Source of the DNA: Krasilnikovozyma curviuscula
Taxonomy: Eukaryota > Basidiomycota > Tremellomycetes > Cystofilobasidiales > Mrakiaceae
Length of the DNA stretch: 64,000 nt
Assembly (NCBI GenBank): GCA_014825775.1
Contig: MVAQ01000032.1
Coordinates: forward strand, 62,001 to 126,000
Direction: 5' to 3'
Both the position numbers and the translations under genes were made by a program. Under the pieces are notes generated by a model. The model saw only the letters and a program-made list of their open reading frames with translations, did no database searches and was not told the DNA's origin. Positions 46,144 to 57,776 of this stretch are shown piece by piece (positions within the stretch are counted from its first letter, which is position 1; the number at the start of each line of letters is the position of its first letter).

Positions 46144-46561
46144 CTTTGTCGAGAGACGAAAAGGATGGTCTGTCTTGGTAGTTAGGTTAGAAATTTGGAT
46201 CACCTCGATTGGACTTTTGAAACTTCCATACGAGGTCCGAGCGCGAACTGGCGGCGCGATAACTTCGAAAAGAGAAAGATATCAGAAAGAATTGCGTGTT
46301 TTGAATTGCATGTTTGTTCATCCCCTATTCTCAGCCTGAGTTTGGAGGGTTTCATAGAGACACCCTGAGTTTCGCTTCTTTTCACTTTGCTCTTGCGCAC
46401 TCTGGCAGTTTGACGTCAAGATGCAGGCAGTGTCGACCGCAATAGTAGGAGAAAGCCCCCAGTAAGCTTATGACTCTTACGAAAAAGATTTTCGAGGCCA
46501 AAAGAGGAGTTAAATAGCATCTCGTTCGACAGGCCTGGTTTTCTGCCAGAATAAGCGGAAA
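46144..46561. other. Intergenic region calcineurin A to mL54
   Basis: 418 bp holding the calcineurin promoter and the mL54 3' UTR. I see no recognisable element or gene. Confidence 0.45.
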
Positions 46562-47117
46562 CTACAGTAGCGACTTAAAGTTGTTCTCCTTGATCTTAGC
46601 TTTTCGACTGAGCAAGACAAATAAAGAAAGACCGCTAGTATCAATAAATCAAGACAAAGGTCAAGTATTGTGTGTACTCACATTTCACCACCTTGTCTTC
46701 TCAGCTCATTACTCTCCCAAACGTCGCCTCTGTAGTGTTCTTGCTTGACACCTTCGCCCAGCAACGGGTTGGGGATGAGAGACCACAACCACGCTGGGTA
46801 TTCGCTATCTTCCTTCGCTGTGGGTACGTCTTGCGTCTTTTCGAGGACAAACTGAGGCATAGGAGTTCCTGCTTTCGTTATTGACGGCGGGTCTGCAAAG
46901 AGAAGACAGGCAAGTCAGCAATGAATAGATCAGCTTTGTATCGTCTCTACTCACGAGGTTGATATGATGGCTCGAGCTGGGCAGGTGTAGGCATCGAGGA
47001 GGACGACGGTTGAGCAGGGGGAGGTGGTGGGGTGGAGTACAGCCTGCAGGAGCAGCAAGTCCCAGCCAGTCGACTGGACTTCCTTGAGATACATGACTTT
47101 ATTATTGAGAGTGACAT
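46562..47117 (-). CDS. MRPL37: Mitochondrial large-subunit ribosomal protein mL54 (Mrpl37)
   Basis: A basic, Ser/Arg-rich N-terminus (MSLSIIKSCISRKSSRLAG) looks like a mitochondrial presequence. The mL54 core follows: DSEYPAWLWSLIPN, a WESNELRRQGGEIRKAKIKENN-like helical end, and LL. The family signature is an S/EYP-x-WLW-x-L motif followed by an RKxxIKENN tail. The last intron (46608-46681) has two possible acceptors 27 nt apart and in frame. The one at ctcag|TCGAAAAG gives the better match (EIRKAKIKENN). mL54 is a small structural protein of the mitoribosome. It lies divergent to histone H3. Confidence 0.88.
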
Positions 47118-47619
47118 GGTGATTAAGCTGGTTGATGTGACGGTGGTCGACCGCCCAGAGTGAAAAAGTCGATTCCACCTCTGCGAAACCTGCAGGTCTG
47201 CTTAGCCGCAACGTGCGGCTGTCCGTCCCCTACCCGACTCCGCGAAACAGTAGAGACTGTTTTTTCCTTCTCATTCACCATCTGCCAGTCCAACCATCCT
47301 CAGATAAGCACTCAGAAGGACTCTATTAACCAGGAGATCTGACTCCAGATTGTTTGGAGCTCTCACGGTCACTGAAAGTGGTAATATAGCATGTGGCGTC
47401 AACCTACTGAACTTTCGTAGCGCTATCGACGACACATTTCGCGGCAGGGGAAAATCCTGTTGTAAAGGTTGCTAAAATCAGCAGTACTTTTTGCCACACA
47501 TATGAAAAAATGGGTATACCACAGCCTGCGACTTAAGAGAAAGCGTCGTCTTCTTCCCTCGTTCCACCTCAACTACATCCCACTCTTCAACACATCAAGT
47601 TTCATCAAACTCATCAGCA
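47118..47619. promoter_or_regulatory. Divergent promoter region (mL54 / histone H3)
   Basis: 502 bp between the start codons. The 90 bp before the H3 ATG are CT/CA-rich, a typical fungal leader. I see no canonical histone-gene element that I can defend and no second histone gene beside H3. Confidence 0.45.
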
Positions 47620-48735
<1,116 letters not shown>

Positions 48736-49870
48736 ACGTCTACCATAAACCAACCACTCGAATACACGACCTATTCCCAACTTAACTGTTTTGTATGGGT
48801 CATTCGTGATGGGTTGTTGAGTTTCTTCTCTGTTTCGTTACATTCATTCATTTTTACAAACCTCATCGACACCTTTTGAACCTGCTGTCGCTATTTCTTT
48901 CGGGAGTAGGTAGCAGAGTTCAGCATGTACATATCCTCTTCGTTTCTACATATTCTTCACGTACCATCCCTTTCGTTAGCAACGACCTTTTTCCTATGTA
49001 GATGCCCACGTCTTCGTGACCGGGTTCTCGTTTTTGAATTGAAGTAGTTTGCTTGATGAGGAATTGGTATTTTAATTATTCAGTTTCCTAGAGGCCAACG
49101 AAAGTCGTGCAGCGAAGTTTCGTAGTGAGGTGAGGGACCCGATCTAGATAGTGACATGGCTGGTGCACGAAAGAATTGCATCGCGTGGAGTAGACACGAT
49201 GGTTTGAGCAATTGTCACGAAGGCTACACCGAATAGGAGAGAATCGTACAGCTCATGAATAGCATTTTTCAATATTTGGTTACCTTGTGTAGCAGAAGAA
49301 ATAGCTGTTCCTAATTAAGTCTCTGGTCTGGCAAATCAAGGCGCGGGTGAGGTTCGAGCTGTGGTTCTGGAGGAGCGCCGTGCCTTCCTTCATTAGTTTT
49401 ACCTCAAAATACGATCCTCTTAAAATTTATTGTATATTGTCATATCTTTCTGCCACTGCAGTGATTTATACAATTGATTTGCTTTGTTGGAGTTTCGAGC
49501 GCGCGACGCAGTGATTTTTGATTTCTTTTTTCTTCAGCGTCTGGAGCCAGAAAAACTCCGTCAGGTCGTTTGCTCCCTCACGACTCCAGTTGTCCATTGC
49601 CTTTCACCCACCCACCCTTTCTAGTTTCGAACCATATCAACGGCTCTGACTAGACCGAGCTGATATACGCAGTGAGCATTCCACAGCCTAGGTTGAAATG
49701 CTTTCCCGGTTGTTGCTGACTGAAAAACTCATCGCGACCAGCCTCCTGTCGATAGTAATCTGCCTAGCTGCCCTTTCCCCCTCGGTCTCTCCCTTGCTCT
49801 TACGACAGCAATCTAGTACTGCAGCGTCTTCTCTCTCTGGTAGCTCTTCGTAATAGAAGGATCGGTGGAA
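48736..49870. other. Longest intergenic stretch, upstream of cyclin B
   Basis: 1135 bp between the H3 stop and the cyclin B start, the largest gap in the window. The section at 49380-49560 is AT-rich with T-runs; the last 250 bp are CT-rich, suggesting a long leader. I find no supported gene or tRNA. A GGTTCGAGCT sequence at 49351 resembles a tRNA B box but has no partner A box or acceptor stem. Confidence 0.45.
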
Positions 49871-52020
49871 ATGGCTAGCGGAATCCCTGTACGTTCCTTG
49901 TTACTTTGCGTTTCGTGTGTGTCACGGCGTGATGGAATGCTTCATGTTTGTTTGGTTCCCTAAAAACAAACAACGTCCTAACTCCTTTCCCCTTCTTGGT
50001 GTTCTCTCTCTCTCTGGTGATGCTGTTGATGTGCTGGTTGCTGTCGCTTGGTTGACCTTTCACTCTGGCGGGTTTATTTACGGCGTGTAGACTCGTCGAA
50101 CAACACGAACTAGAAACGCGCCAACCACGACAGATGAGAATGCACCCCATGCAAGCCGAATGAGTACGAAAGCCTCTTCAGCTGGTCTCTCCAATCGTGG
50201 TACGACCGGCGTTGGATTAGGTGAAAAATCAAACGGTTTGGCTGAGAAAGCAACAGCCTCGACGTCTGACTTCGGTGGGGCATCTGTTGCCGCTGGCAAA
50301 GCTGGCTCCAATGCTCTCGGTACGAGGAAACGTCTAGCTGAAGTCACCAACAAGAACTCCGCTCCCTCTGGTACTGCTGGTGCTTCCAAGGCGACCGGTA
50401 AACAGAAGGAGTCAGCCACCACTACGACGGCCTCGTCAAAAACGTCAACAACATCGACCACCATCCCCCGCGTCGGAAGACGTACTCGGACCAGTGTTGC
50501 TGCTGAGGAAGCTGCCAAGGCTATTGCTGCTGAAGAGGCTGCTGCTTCTGCAGTCCAGTCGAAGAGACCAACGGCATCAAACGCTCGCGTTGCCAAACCA
50601 TCCACCGTCACTACCACCACGGCCGTCGCCCGTCATAGAACAGCTAATGCCACTGCTTCTGCCTCAACTACTGTATCACGTAAAGTTGTTGTCAATACCG
50701 CTCCATCCAAGAACTCTGTCATCGCTCCAGAAGAGGAGGAGGTCGCTAAGTATGAAGATGAGGAGAACGCAGGGATTGAGCCAGCTCCTAAACGTGTCCG
50801 AACTTCTTCTCCACTCAAGGAATCACTCGTCATTCAACCACAGCCTCAGTCAGATGAGGAGTTCGCTGCTGTTGCACCTTCCGTAGAGAATTCGTCCGTT
50901 GTTGAGGAAGAGGTCGCCCCTGTGGAGGGCCCAGCGAAGGATGAAGGATGGGTCGACTTGGATGCCGAAGATGAGAATGATCCTCTGATGGTCAGCGAGT
51001 ATGTCAATGACATCTTTGAATACATGATGCGTCTCGAAGTACGTGTTGTTTTCCTTCTTTTCGTCACGCCGTGGCGCTTTTCGCGTTTGTTTACGCGTGT
51101 GCTTTGTTCGGGTCAACTTTTTTCTGACTTTTCGTTGTCCGTCTTCTTGACAGGTGACTACGCTTCCCAACCCCAACTATATGGACAAACAAACAGAGCT
51201 TCAATGGAAGATGCGCGGTATCCTCGTCGATTGGCTAATTGAAGTTCATGGCAAATTTCGTCTCTTGCCAGAGACTCTCTTCCTCGCCATCAACTTAATT
51301 GACCGATTCCTCTCTCAACGTGTCTGCTCGTTGATCAAACTTCAACTTGTCGGCACAACAGCACTATTTGTCGCTTCCAAATACGAAGAGGTCATCTGCC
51401 CTAGTGTCCAGAATTTCCTCTACATGGCTGATGGTGGTTACTCAGACGAGGAGATCTTGAAGGCTGAGCGATACCTTCTTCAAATTATCGACTACAACTT
51501 GAGTTACCCAAACCCAATCCACTTCTTAAGAAGAATATCTAAAGCCGACGACTACGACATCCAGACAAGGACTGTCGCCAAGTACCTCATGGAGATTCAA
51601 TGTGTTGATCACACCTTGCTAAACTTGGCCCCAAGTTTGCTTGCTGCTGCTGGTATCTGGTTGGCGCGCTTGGTTTTGGAGCGTGGTGAATGGGTAGGTT
51701 GAGACTTGGTTTTCTGCCCTGCTCGCTGACTTGAGGCTGACCCTTCCCACATTGTTGCGCAGAATCCAAACCTTGTTCACTATTCTAGCTACTCTGAAGA
51801 GGAGATTCTCCCTGGGGCTCAATGTATGGTCAGCTACATTCTCCGCCCTCTCAGCAAACAGCACGAATGCTTCAATAAGAAGTATGCGTCCAAGAAATAC
51901 ATGAAGGCCTCAACATATGTCCGTGAATGGGCTGTTGGTAAATGGGGCGAAGGAGGATCAAGCGGAGATGAGCTTGTCAACTTCTTGAGGGAAGAGAGAG
52001 AAGCAATGGCTGGATTCTGA
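49871..52020 (+). CDS. B-type mitotic cyclin
   Basis: Exon 1 encodes MASGIP and is followed by an intron of about 200 nt. The disordered N-terminus contains a destruction box, RKRLAEVTN (R-x2-L-x4-N), the APC/C degradation signal. Cyclin box 1 follows with MRGILVDWLIEVHGKF, ETLFLAINLIDRFLS and LVGTTALFVASKYEEV; cyclin box 2 ends YVREWAVGKWG. The protein has about 470 residues. It should activate Cdk1 for entry into mitosis and be destroyed at anaphase. The MRGILVDW motif replaces the usual MRAILVDW by one residue. Which of the fungal B-type cyclins (Clb/Cdc13-like) it matches cannot be resolved here. Confidence 0.95.
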
Positions 52021-52751
52021 AGGTAGACAGTCAACACTTCTGTTTTTATCACCATCGCCATCGCCATCATCATCCATCATTTACTCTTCGCCTGCTCACG
52101 ACAAACAACTGCAATCACCACACATATACCCAGCATTTTGACCCTTCAATAATCGAGACGACCTACTTTCAGCATAGCAACCACCCCAACCCTTGCACTT
52201 GTGCAACCTCACCAATCCCGGCCATCACACCCAAACCTTGGCAACCTTTGCATGTTTACCCGTTCCTTTCTCGTCCTGTAGCCCGAGATGGATACCAAAA
52301 GCTACTTGTAATTCTCCATGTTTTCTTAGAATATCTTTTCGCCCTGGACCTACCGCTTTCACTTTCATTTCATGCTTTCAGCTTCATTTCCCATCACGAC
52401 CGTGTCGCTGATCGCATTAATCCCACTTGGTTCATACACCGCACCTTACATAGTTTTCCTTTCTTTGGTCCAATAGAATCCTTCACCTTTCTGCAAAATA
52501 ATTCTCCTCGACGCTTCTCACTTCTTGTAGTCTTTGGCGTATTAGGTTCTTCTCGGAGAATGTTCTCTTTCTTCTCTCATATATACCCCCCTGATATTAC
52601 TTCGGCTTCTTAGTTTGATTGCTGAAAGAAGAAAGCTCAGAGACCAGGTGAGAATTCGCCACCGCTGTTGCTCGAAAAGCAGAAAGCGCCGGGTGTGTCG
52701 TGAAGTGAACCTGGTCTGTCATCCTCTTGCATCGCCAATATCAGCTCGAAG
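52021..52751. other. Intergenic region cyclin B to uL16m
   Basis: 731 bp, very rich in CT and CA. Short open frames near 52193-52613 have pyrimidine-driven composition and no recognisable protein features. A possible 5' UTR intron for uL16m runs from the donor ccag|gtgaga (about 52649) to the acceptor atatcag at about 52742, just before the start codon. Nothing else is seen. Confidence 0.45.
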
Positions 52752-53694
52752 ATGTCCTTCTTCACCAACATGCTCACTCCGGCTCTGCGGCCGACAATAG
52801 CAGCAGGTCCAAGCTCTTTTGCAGTCGGCAGAGGAATACTCAGAGCGCCTCGAATGGGATTTCCGCACAAGAAGGAAATGAAGGGCAGGATAAAAGTAAG
52901 GTCTGGGGGAAGCACAAAGGGTAGCACGTTAGTGAGAGGTGACTACGGTTTGAGGGTGCTGGAACCAGTGAGGTTGACTGCCAGAGTCATTGAAGTCGTC
53001 GAACTCGCCATCCAAAAGAAACTAAAAGGAGTGAAAACGGCCAAAGTGATACTGAGAGCGTTCCCTAATGTTCCTGTCTGTGTGAAGGCATGTACAAATT
53101 TCATTTTCATGAAGTAGAAGCGGTTGATTGGCAGGAGCTAACGTCCGTTTCTCCCATTTCTCTTAGGGTAATGAAGCTCGTATGGGAAGAGGTAAAGGAG
53201 CTTTTGATCACTGGGAAGCACAGTAAGAAAAGTTACATGACTCGAGTTCATGTGCTGTTCCTGATACCCTTTGAAACAGCGTTCCATTAAACAATGTCAT
53301 CTTCGAAATTGGAGGAGAAGGGATTCGTCCAGAGCTCGCAAAAGCTGGTGAGTGCGCCAGCTCAATCGCTGAGACATTAGCAAGATAATCTGACAATCAT
53401 GTCTCTATTAGCTCTGACAAGTGTGACTGGAATGATACCGGTGAGGTGTGGCTTTGTGAAGAAAGGTGATCTTCCAAGGGTGGGCTACATTGAGAAGTCA
53501 GTCCAATGAGGTCCCTGTTTTACTCTCCGGAATATTTGTCCTTACGTTTGTTCCAATCTTTCCCTCTTTTTTATTATAGGGAAAACCCAGTGGTACCAGA
53601 TGAGGTCAAAATAGCTGCCAGTATCTTCCCGCACCCACAGTCTCGAGCTTTCACTCCCAAAGTGAAGCGAGAACCCCATCAGCTGCTATTCTAG
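52752..53694 (+). CDS. MRPL16: Mitochondrial ribosomal protein uL16m (Mrpl16)
   Basis: The N-terminus MSFFTNMLTPALRPTIAAG looks mitochondrial. The uL16 core follows: FPHKKEMKGRIKVRSGGSTK, LEPVRLTARVIEVVELAIQ, GNEARMGRGKGAFDHWEAHV and NVIFEIGGEGIRPELAKAA. The GRGKG-x4-W loop is the family signature, near the tRNA-binding face of the large subunit. Five exons are used. The first intron (53088-53166) starts with GC instead of GT, because only AAG|gcatgt ... cttag|GGTAATGAAG joins VCVK to GNEARMG. The gene ends 75 bp from the facing stop codon of the DcpS gene. Confidence 0.93.
53088..53166 (+). other. GC-AG intron in uL16m
   Basis: Donor AAG|gcatgt, acceptor ttcttag|GGT, 79 nt. No GT donor nearby preserves both the frame and the conserved K-GNEARMG sequence. 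GC-AG introns are a known minor class that usually need strong U1 pairing elsewhere in the donor. Confidence 0.78.
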
Positions 53695-53769
53695 TTCTCC
53701 GATGAATACGTGCTCTAGAACAAGTCTATAAGGTTCACAAAAAACCGCAAGGAAAGTCTACCGCAATGT

Positions 53770-55119
53770 CTAGGACGAGCTGATGGCGGCCATCAACGGC
53801 GCAAATAATCCATGGTTTTCTCCTAGAACATATGACAAGGTCATCTTCTCGAATATATCGCCATCAATTTCCAACTGAAGAAGAACATCGAGAGTGGTGT
53901 CAACCTCAACCTGGCCATTATGTGAATGAACGACTTGCTTACAAGAGAAATGACATCGTCCAGCAGATGTGCTTGTCCAACACTCATCCCAGGTCCACCA
54001 TTGAATGACAGGTGTGTCACATGTACGTGAAAGTGGTCTGTCACAACAGATGTCATGAGCTATAGGGCCACACATTTCAGATAAAGTGCGACTAACAATA
54101 ACTAGGCTGGTAATGAATAAACAATCTCAATTCACTCGGGTCAACACCGTATTTGGTGTTCGCAGCCGTTTGTGCATTAGACCTTATCGATCTAAGTAGC
54201 GGAAGATGAGTTGCTCGGAGGGAGCGGAGACATGGGATCGGTGCATGTGAGATCGCCGTGAGATACTGCGATGGAAAGTCAGGCATTGTTCTCCTTTCAA
54301 TAGTAAAAAGCTTACAAGGGAATTGATTGTCTTCTGGTCCCATCTACACTCCGACATGTCAGTAATCTATTAAATCGTTGACATGCAGTTGAATGACTCA
54401 CTTCAGATCAGGAACCAGAATGAATCCATTTGTGGGATCCGGGTCTTCAAACACGATATGCTCAGCTTCAGTGACATGGTTTAAGATGTTTCTGACCCTG
54501 GATAACGAAATTGAAACTGGTCAGTGACCACCAAGACGATAGTGGCGGACAAAACAAAAGTACCATTGCGTCCTCTTAGACGGGATGGAAATGATAAATG
54601 GCTGAACAACTGCCTTGAAGAGTTCTGGGGTCTCTTTTATTAGCTTGGTATTTTGTTTGGAGTACTGCAAGACAATCACCATTCATTAACGATCAGTTAC
54701 AAGTATTTAACTTGTACTACACCGGCAACCCATTAAACACTCACCTTAGCAATATGAACCTCAGTACAAGGACTGATACAGTCAATTTTCCAGTCAGCCT
54801 CTTTATATCCTGCATTAGACCAGCCCATCATCCAATGGTAGATGTCGTTTCCACCCAGCCCTTCGATACATTCCAAGTTCTTCATGATATCACCTGGTTC
54901 GTCTGCGTTAAACGGCGTCTTTTTTAGAGTTATGATGGAGGGAGAGTTATCGAGTGTTCCTAAGAGCCATATTGTACGTGTTTGAGGATCTGTAGAGCGG
55001 CCAGATACTATCAGCGCGACAACTAGGGTGAACCGAGATTCTTTGCGATATAAATCACCTGAGTTTAGTACCCTAGTCAAAGAGAAGCTTCTTAAAGTTT
55101 CTATTCCTATTTTTGACAT
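53770..55119 (-). CDS. DCS1: Scavenger mRNA decapping enzyme DcpS (HIT family)
   Basis: The N-terminal swapped domain starts MSKIGIETLRSFSLTRVL and includes IWLLGTLDNSPSIITLKKTPF. The C-terminal HIT domain begins around YSKQNTKLIKETPELF and [21 protein letters not shown]. The catalytic histidine triad lies in LFIHYQPSYYHFHVHVTHLS (H-x-H-x-H). The end, AHLLDDVISL ... MTLSYVLGENHGLF, matches DcpS C-termini. DcpS hydrolyses the m7GpppN cap left after 3'-to-5' mRNA decay. Restoring the frame between DDVISL and VDTTLDVL requires removal of 32 or 38 nt, an exceptionally short intron (53911-53942 or 53905-53942). Confidence 0.93.
53905..53942 (-). other. Ultra-short intron in the DcpS gene (32 or 38 nt)
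   Basis: Donor CTT|gtaagc; acceptor either ggccag| (32 nt) or ggttgag| (38 nt). Without removal the reading frame leaves the DcpS C-terminal sequence. Both acceptors restore it and differ by two residues (VE). Confidence 0.7.
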
Positions 55120-55788
55120 TGCTGTGAGAACGTGATGGATATGGTTCGAGTCACCTCGACGCTACAATTGCAAGGAGAAGAACACCCAACGACAGCCACG
55201 AAATATTCTACAGGTGTCTCTCATCTACCTCGATCTCACTTAGGGACTTAAAATTAAATGAATTATTTGGGCTGCTCTCCGGTGTAACTCTCTGTAACTC
55301 CTCTGACTTCTCGACTCACACGATACTTCCTGTTCTCCACAGGATCGAAGTCCCTCTGAACCTGTTCAAATCAAATCGCGGCTTAGATCTTAAAGATGGA
55401 TACAGAGCTATTATTGGCTCATGAAACATTTTGGCTCTGCTTTCTCGATCGTGGTCGTTTTGATGTTAACATTGCGCTGAGCAAGGCAAAGAGCTCTTTC
55501 TGATATAAGTTCCTTATGAAATGGTCAGAATGTGACTATACAATATTATCCTACAACTTTTTGCTCTCAAGCTCTCTTTGACCTCTTCCCAAATATGCAC
55601 CCGCTTCCTCTAGCGCCATCCTAACTCACGACATTTGTGACCAATCGACAAGATAACCACTTCGTCTGTACACAGAGAGATGCTAAAATGCTGATATGTT
55701 GCTATAAATCGGGTTCTTGGAAAATCGACAGGTCGGTGGTGTTATTACTTGTAAATGTGAGGCTTGAAACCAAGTGAAAGCGGCGTCG
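55120..55788. other. Intergenic region DcpS to PHO80-like cyclin
   Basis: 669 bp holding the DcpS promoter and the PHO80-like 3' UTR, both for minus-strand genes. A GGTTCGAGTC sequence at 55143 resembles a tRNA B box but lacks the rest of a tRNA. I see nothing else. Confidence 0.45.
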
Positions 55789-57245
55789 TCAACCGACACC
55801 AGTTACCCCTTCAGCTTCAAGTTTTTCCTTATCGCTTCTATCTGACGATCCGAAGGTTGAGGTGCTATTAACTCTAGGAGTCTTCGATTGAGGTGGCGCG
55901 TCTTCCCCCTCCTCACTTGCACCTTCTCCGTCATGCTCTTTTTGACCATCAAACCCCTGTTGATTCTCCATGGAGGATGAAACGATATAGTCGTCAACAC
56001 CTGCTTGTTCCACACCTTCCATCTCCTCGCCTAATTGACCCTGAAGGCGCTTCCTCTTGGTTGAAGTTGACAGAGGTGATAGAACCATTGATACGGATGT
56101 TGAAGATGACGGCGACGAGGGAGATTGTGAAGGAATGAACCATTGCCTTGGCTTGGGAGGTGGTATTGTAGACGATGATGGTTCAGGAGGCGGAGGTGCC
56201 GCCTGGACGAAGATGTTGTATGACACGATCAGAGACGAGTAATAGCGGTACAATAGAGTAGGGTCGCACTGCAAAATGAGATTTTTTTAAAGAAAATTCA
56301 GCTTCATGTTCTTCAGCACTACCGTAACTGAGTCAAAACGAAACAACAACGTTTTTGACAGTCGCCGGCTACGCCATCGAGGGCTGGCGGGTCGCAATCG
56401 AAAAATTGAACTTACAACTAGCTGCCATTTTAAACCTTTCAACAGCTCTCTCTCTAGCATATTCAACTCAGTGACTTTAATACCTCCAACTTTAGCATAA
56501 TGTGCATTGGTGCAGAAGACGTCTGAGTAAGCCTTGGCAGCAACGCAGACTGCAGTAATCAAGAACCTGTGAACCGTCAAAGAGGAGAGGGTGTACGATG
56601 GGTGGTTGAGCGAGAAGGTGTCAATGTAATGCAAGATTACAAGTAGAGGCGCTTTCTGCAAAAGAAAAGAAGAATTCACCATCAGCATGGAACGTCAGAT
56701 TTGAGGCGAAAAGAGCGCTCAGTTTTAAGAGAAACTTTAGGATGAGTAACGGGCTGACATGAATAAGAGACTCACCTCGACATTTGTGTATTTGACTATT
56801 CGTCGAAGATATTCCACTACTGAGATTGAAGGTGGGGCTCTTGAGTGGAACCGAGTGAGACCCCCCCTGTCAAAACGAAACGGAGCTGTTCGCATTAGAC
56901 ACGGAAGAAACAATCTGAAATGAGCGAAAGATTGAATTTACTGTGCTATTGGAACCTGATCATTATGCTTCATCAGTTTTGTGAGCATATCAGCTTGGTA
57001 AAAAGCAACGACTGCCATGTCAGAACGAACGTTCAACTTTACAACGGCCAGAAGAATTACTTACATATCAAAAGGATCAAATCATCGTCCTCAGCATCCA
57101 GGAATGAGTAAGGCAGTATCTTCCTTGTATCAGCAGCACCAGCTATGGTAGCATGCTTTCGAAGAGGACTCGAGGTTCTCGAGGCTGTCAACGTGGGCGT
57201 TGATCGCTTGGAACGGGGGGACGATTCAGCAAGAGGGGTGGACAT
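55789..57245 (-). CDS. PHO80-like (Pcl-family) cyclin
   Basis: The Ser/Pro-rich N-terminus (MSTPLAESSPRSKRSTP) is followed by a single Pho80-type cyclin box: DMLTKLMKHNDQVPIAQG, FHSRAPPSISVVEYLRRI, ILHYIDTFSLNHPSYTLSSL, VHRFLITAVCVAAKAYSDVF and a KVGGIKVTELNMLERELLKG helix. These are the hallmarks of the family, in particular the NAHYAKVGGI-x2-xELN-x-LE motif. The C-terminus is a long acidic/Ser-rich tail found in many basidiomycete Pho80 homologues. Such cyclins partner Pho85-like kinases in phosphate sensing, morphogenesis or cell-cycle control. Which partner applies is unknown. Five exons are joined with frame-preserving GT-AG introns. Family assignment is secure. Confidence 0.9.
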
Positions 57246-57776
57246 CTTGAGAGTTCGTAGCTGCCATCCCAATATGGGACAGTATTCCTACTCCCTGCTA
57301 AACTGTCGGAAAACTACCTTCAGAGTTGTGTTTTGGGGGGGCAAATTGGTGTGGGAGGCAAACAAGAATAAATCGAATCAATGCACGAGTTGGCCCAAAA
57401 AAAAAAATATAGGAACCTCAACAGAGATAGCAACGCGTAAGATAAGGAGGAAATGGAACGGTATACACCGGTTTGGCTTCTTCTTCTTTTCCGGATCTAT
57501 CTGGAAGCAGTAAATCGCTTCTGGCATGCGATGATGGCGACGAGAGTGCGAGAGTGCGACATGGTGTTGTAACTACGCGTCTTACAATAGACTACAGTTC
57601 GTACTTTGTATCAGACTGTCCCTTTCGGGTATTCTAAAGGGCATAAAATTATCCACGTAGCAAGGTACGAGCGCCAACAATTTCTGAGAAGCAGATCAAA
57701 GCATTACCAGGCCAGAAATTTCTGCTCGCACTTTCTAGATGAATGATGGCACAAAGATGGACTGTATCATCCCAGG
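57246..57776. other. Intergenic region PHO80-like cyclin to ATP12
   Basis: 531 bp containing the cyclin promoter and the ATP12 3' UTR. A G-run (57332-57339) and an A-run (57399-57407) are present. No gene or clear element is seen. Confidence 0.45.

Noticed and set aside
49321..49380. Possible tRNA (GGTTCGAGCT resembles a B box)
   Set aside because: No A box at the right spacing, no acceptor stem and no T-run terminator.
52193..52613. Short plus-strand open frames between cyclin B and uL16m
   Set aside because: Composition is driven by CT-rich leader sequence. They have no protein features, and neighbouring UTRs explain the stretch.
55141..55200. Possible tRNA (GGTTCGAGTCACC resembles a B box)
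   Set aside because: No cloverleaf can be drawn by eye around it and there is no A box upstream.
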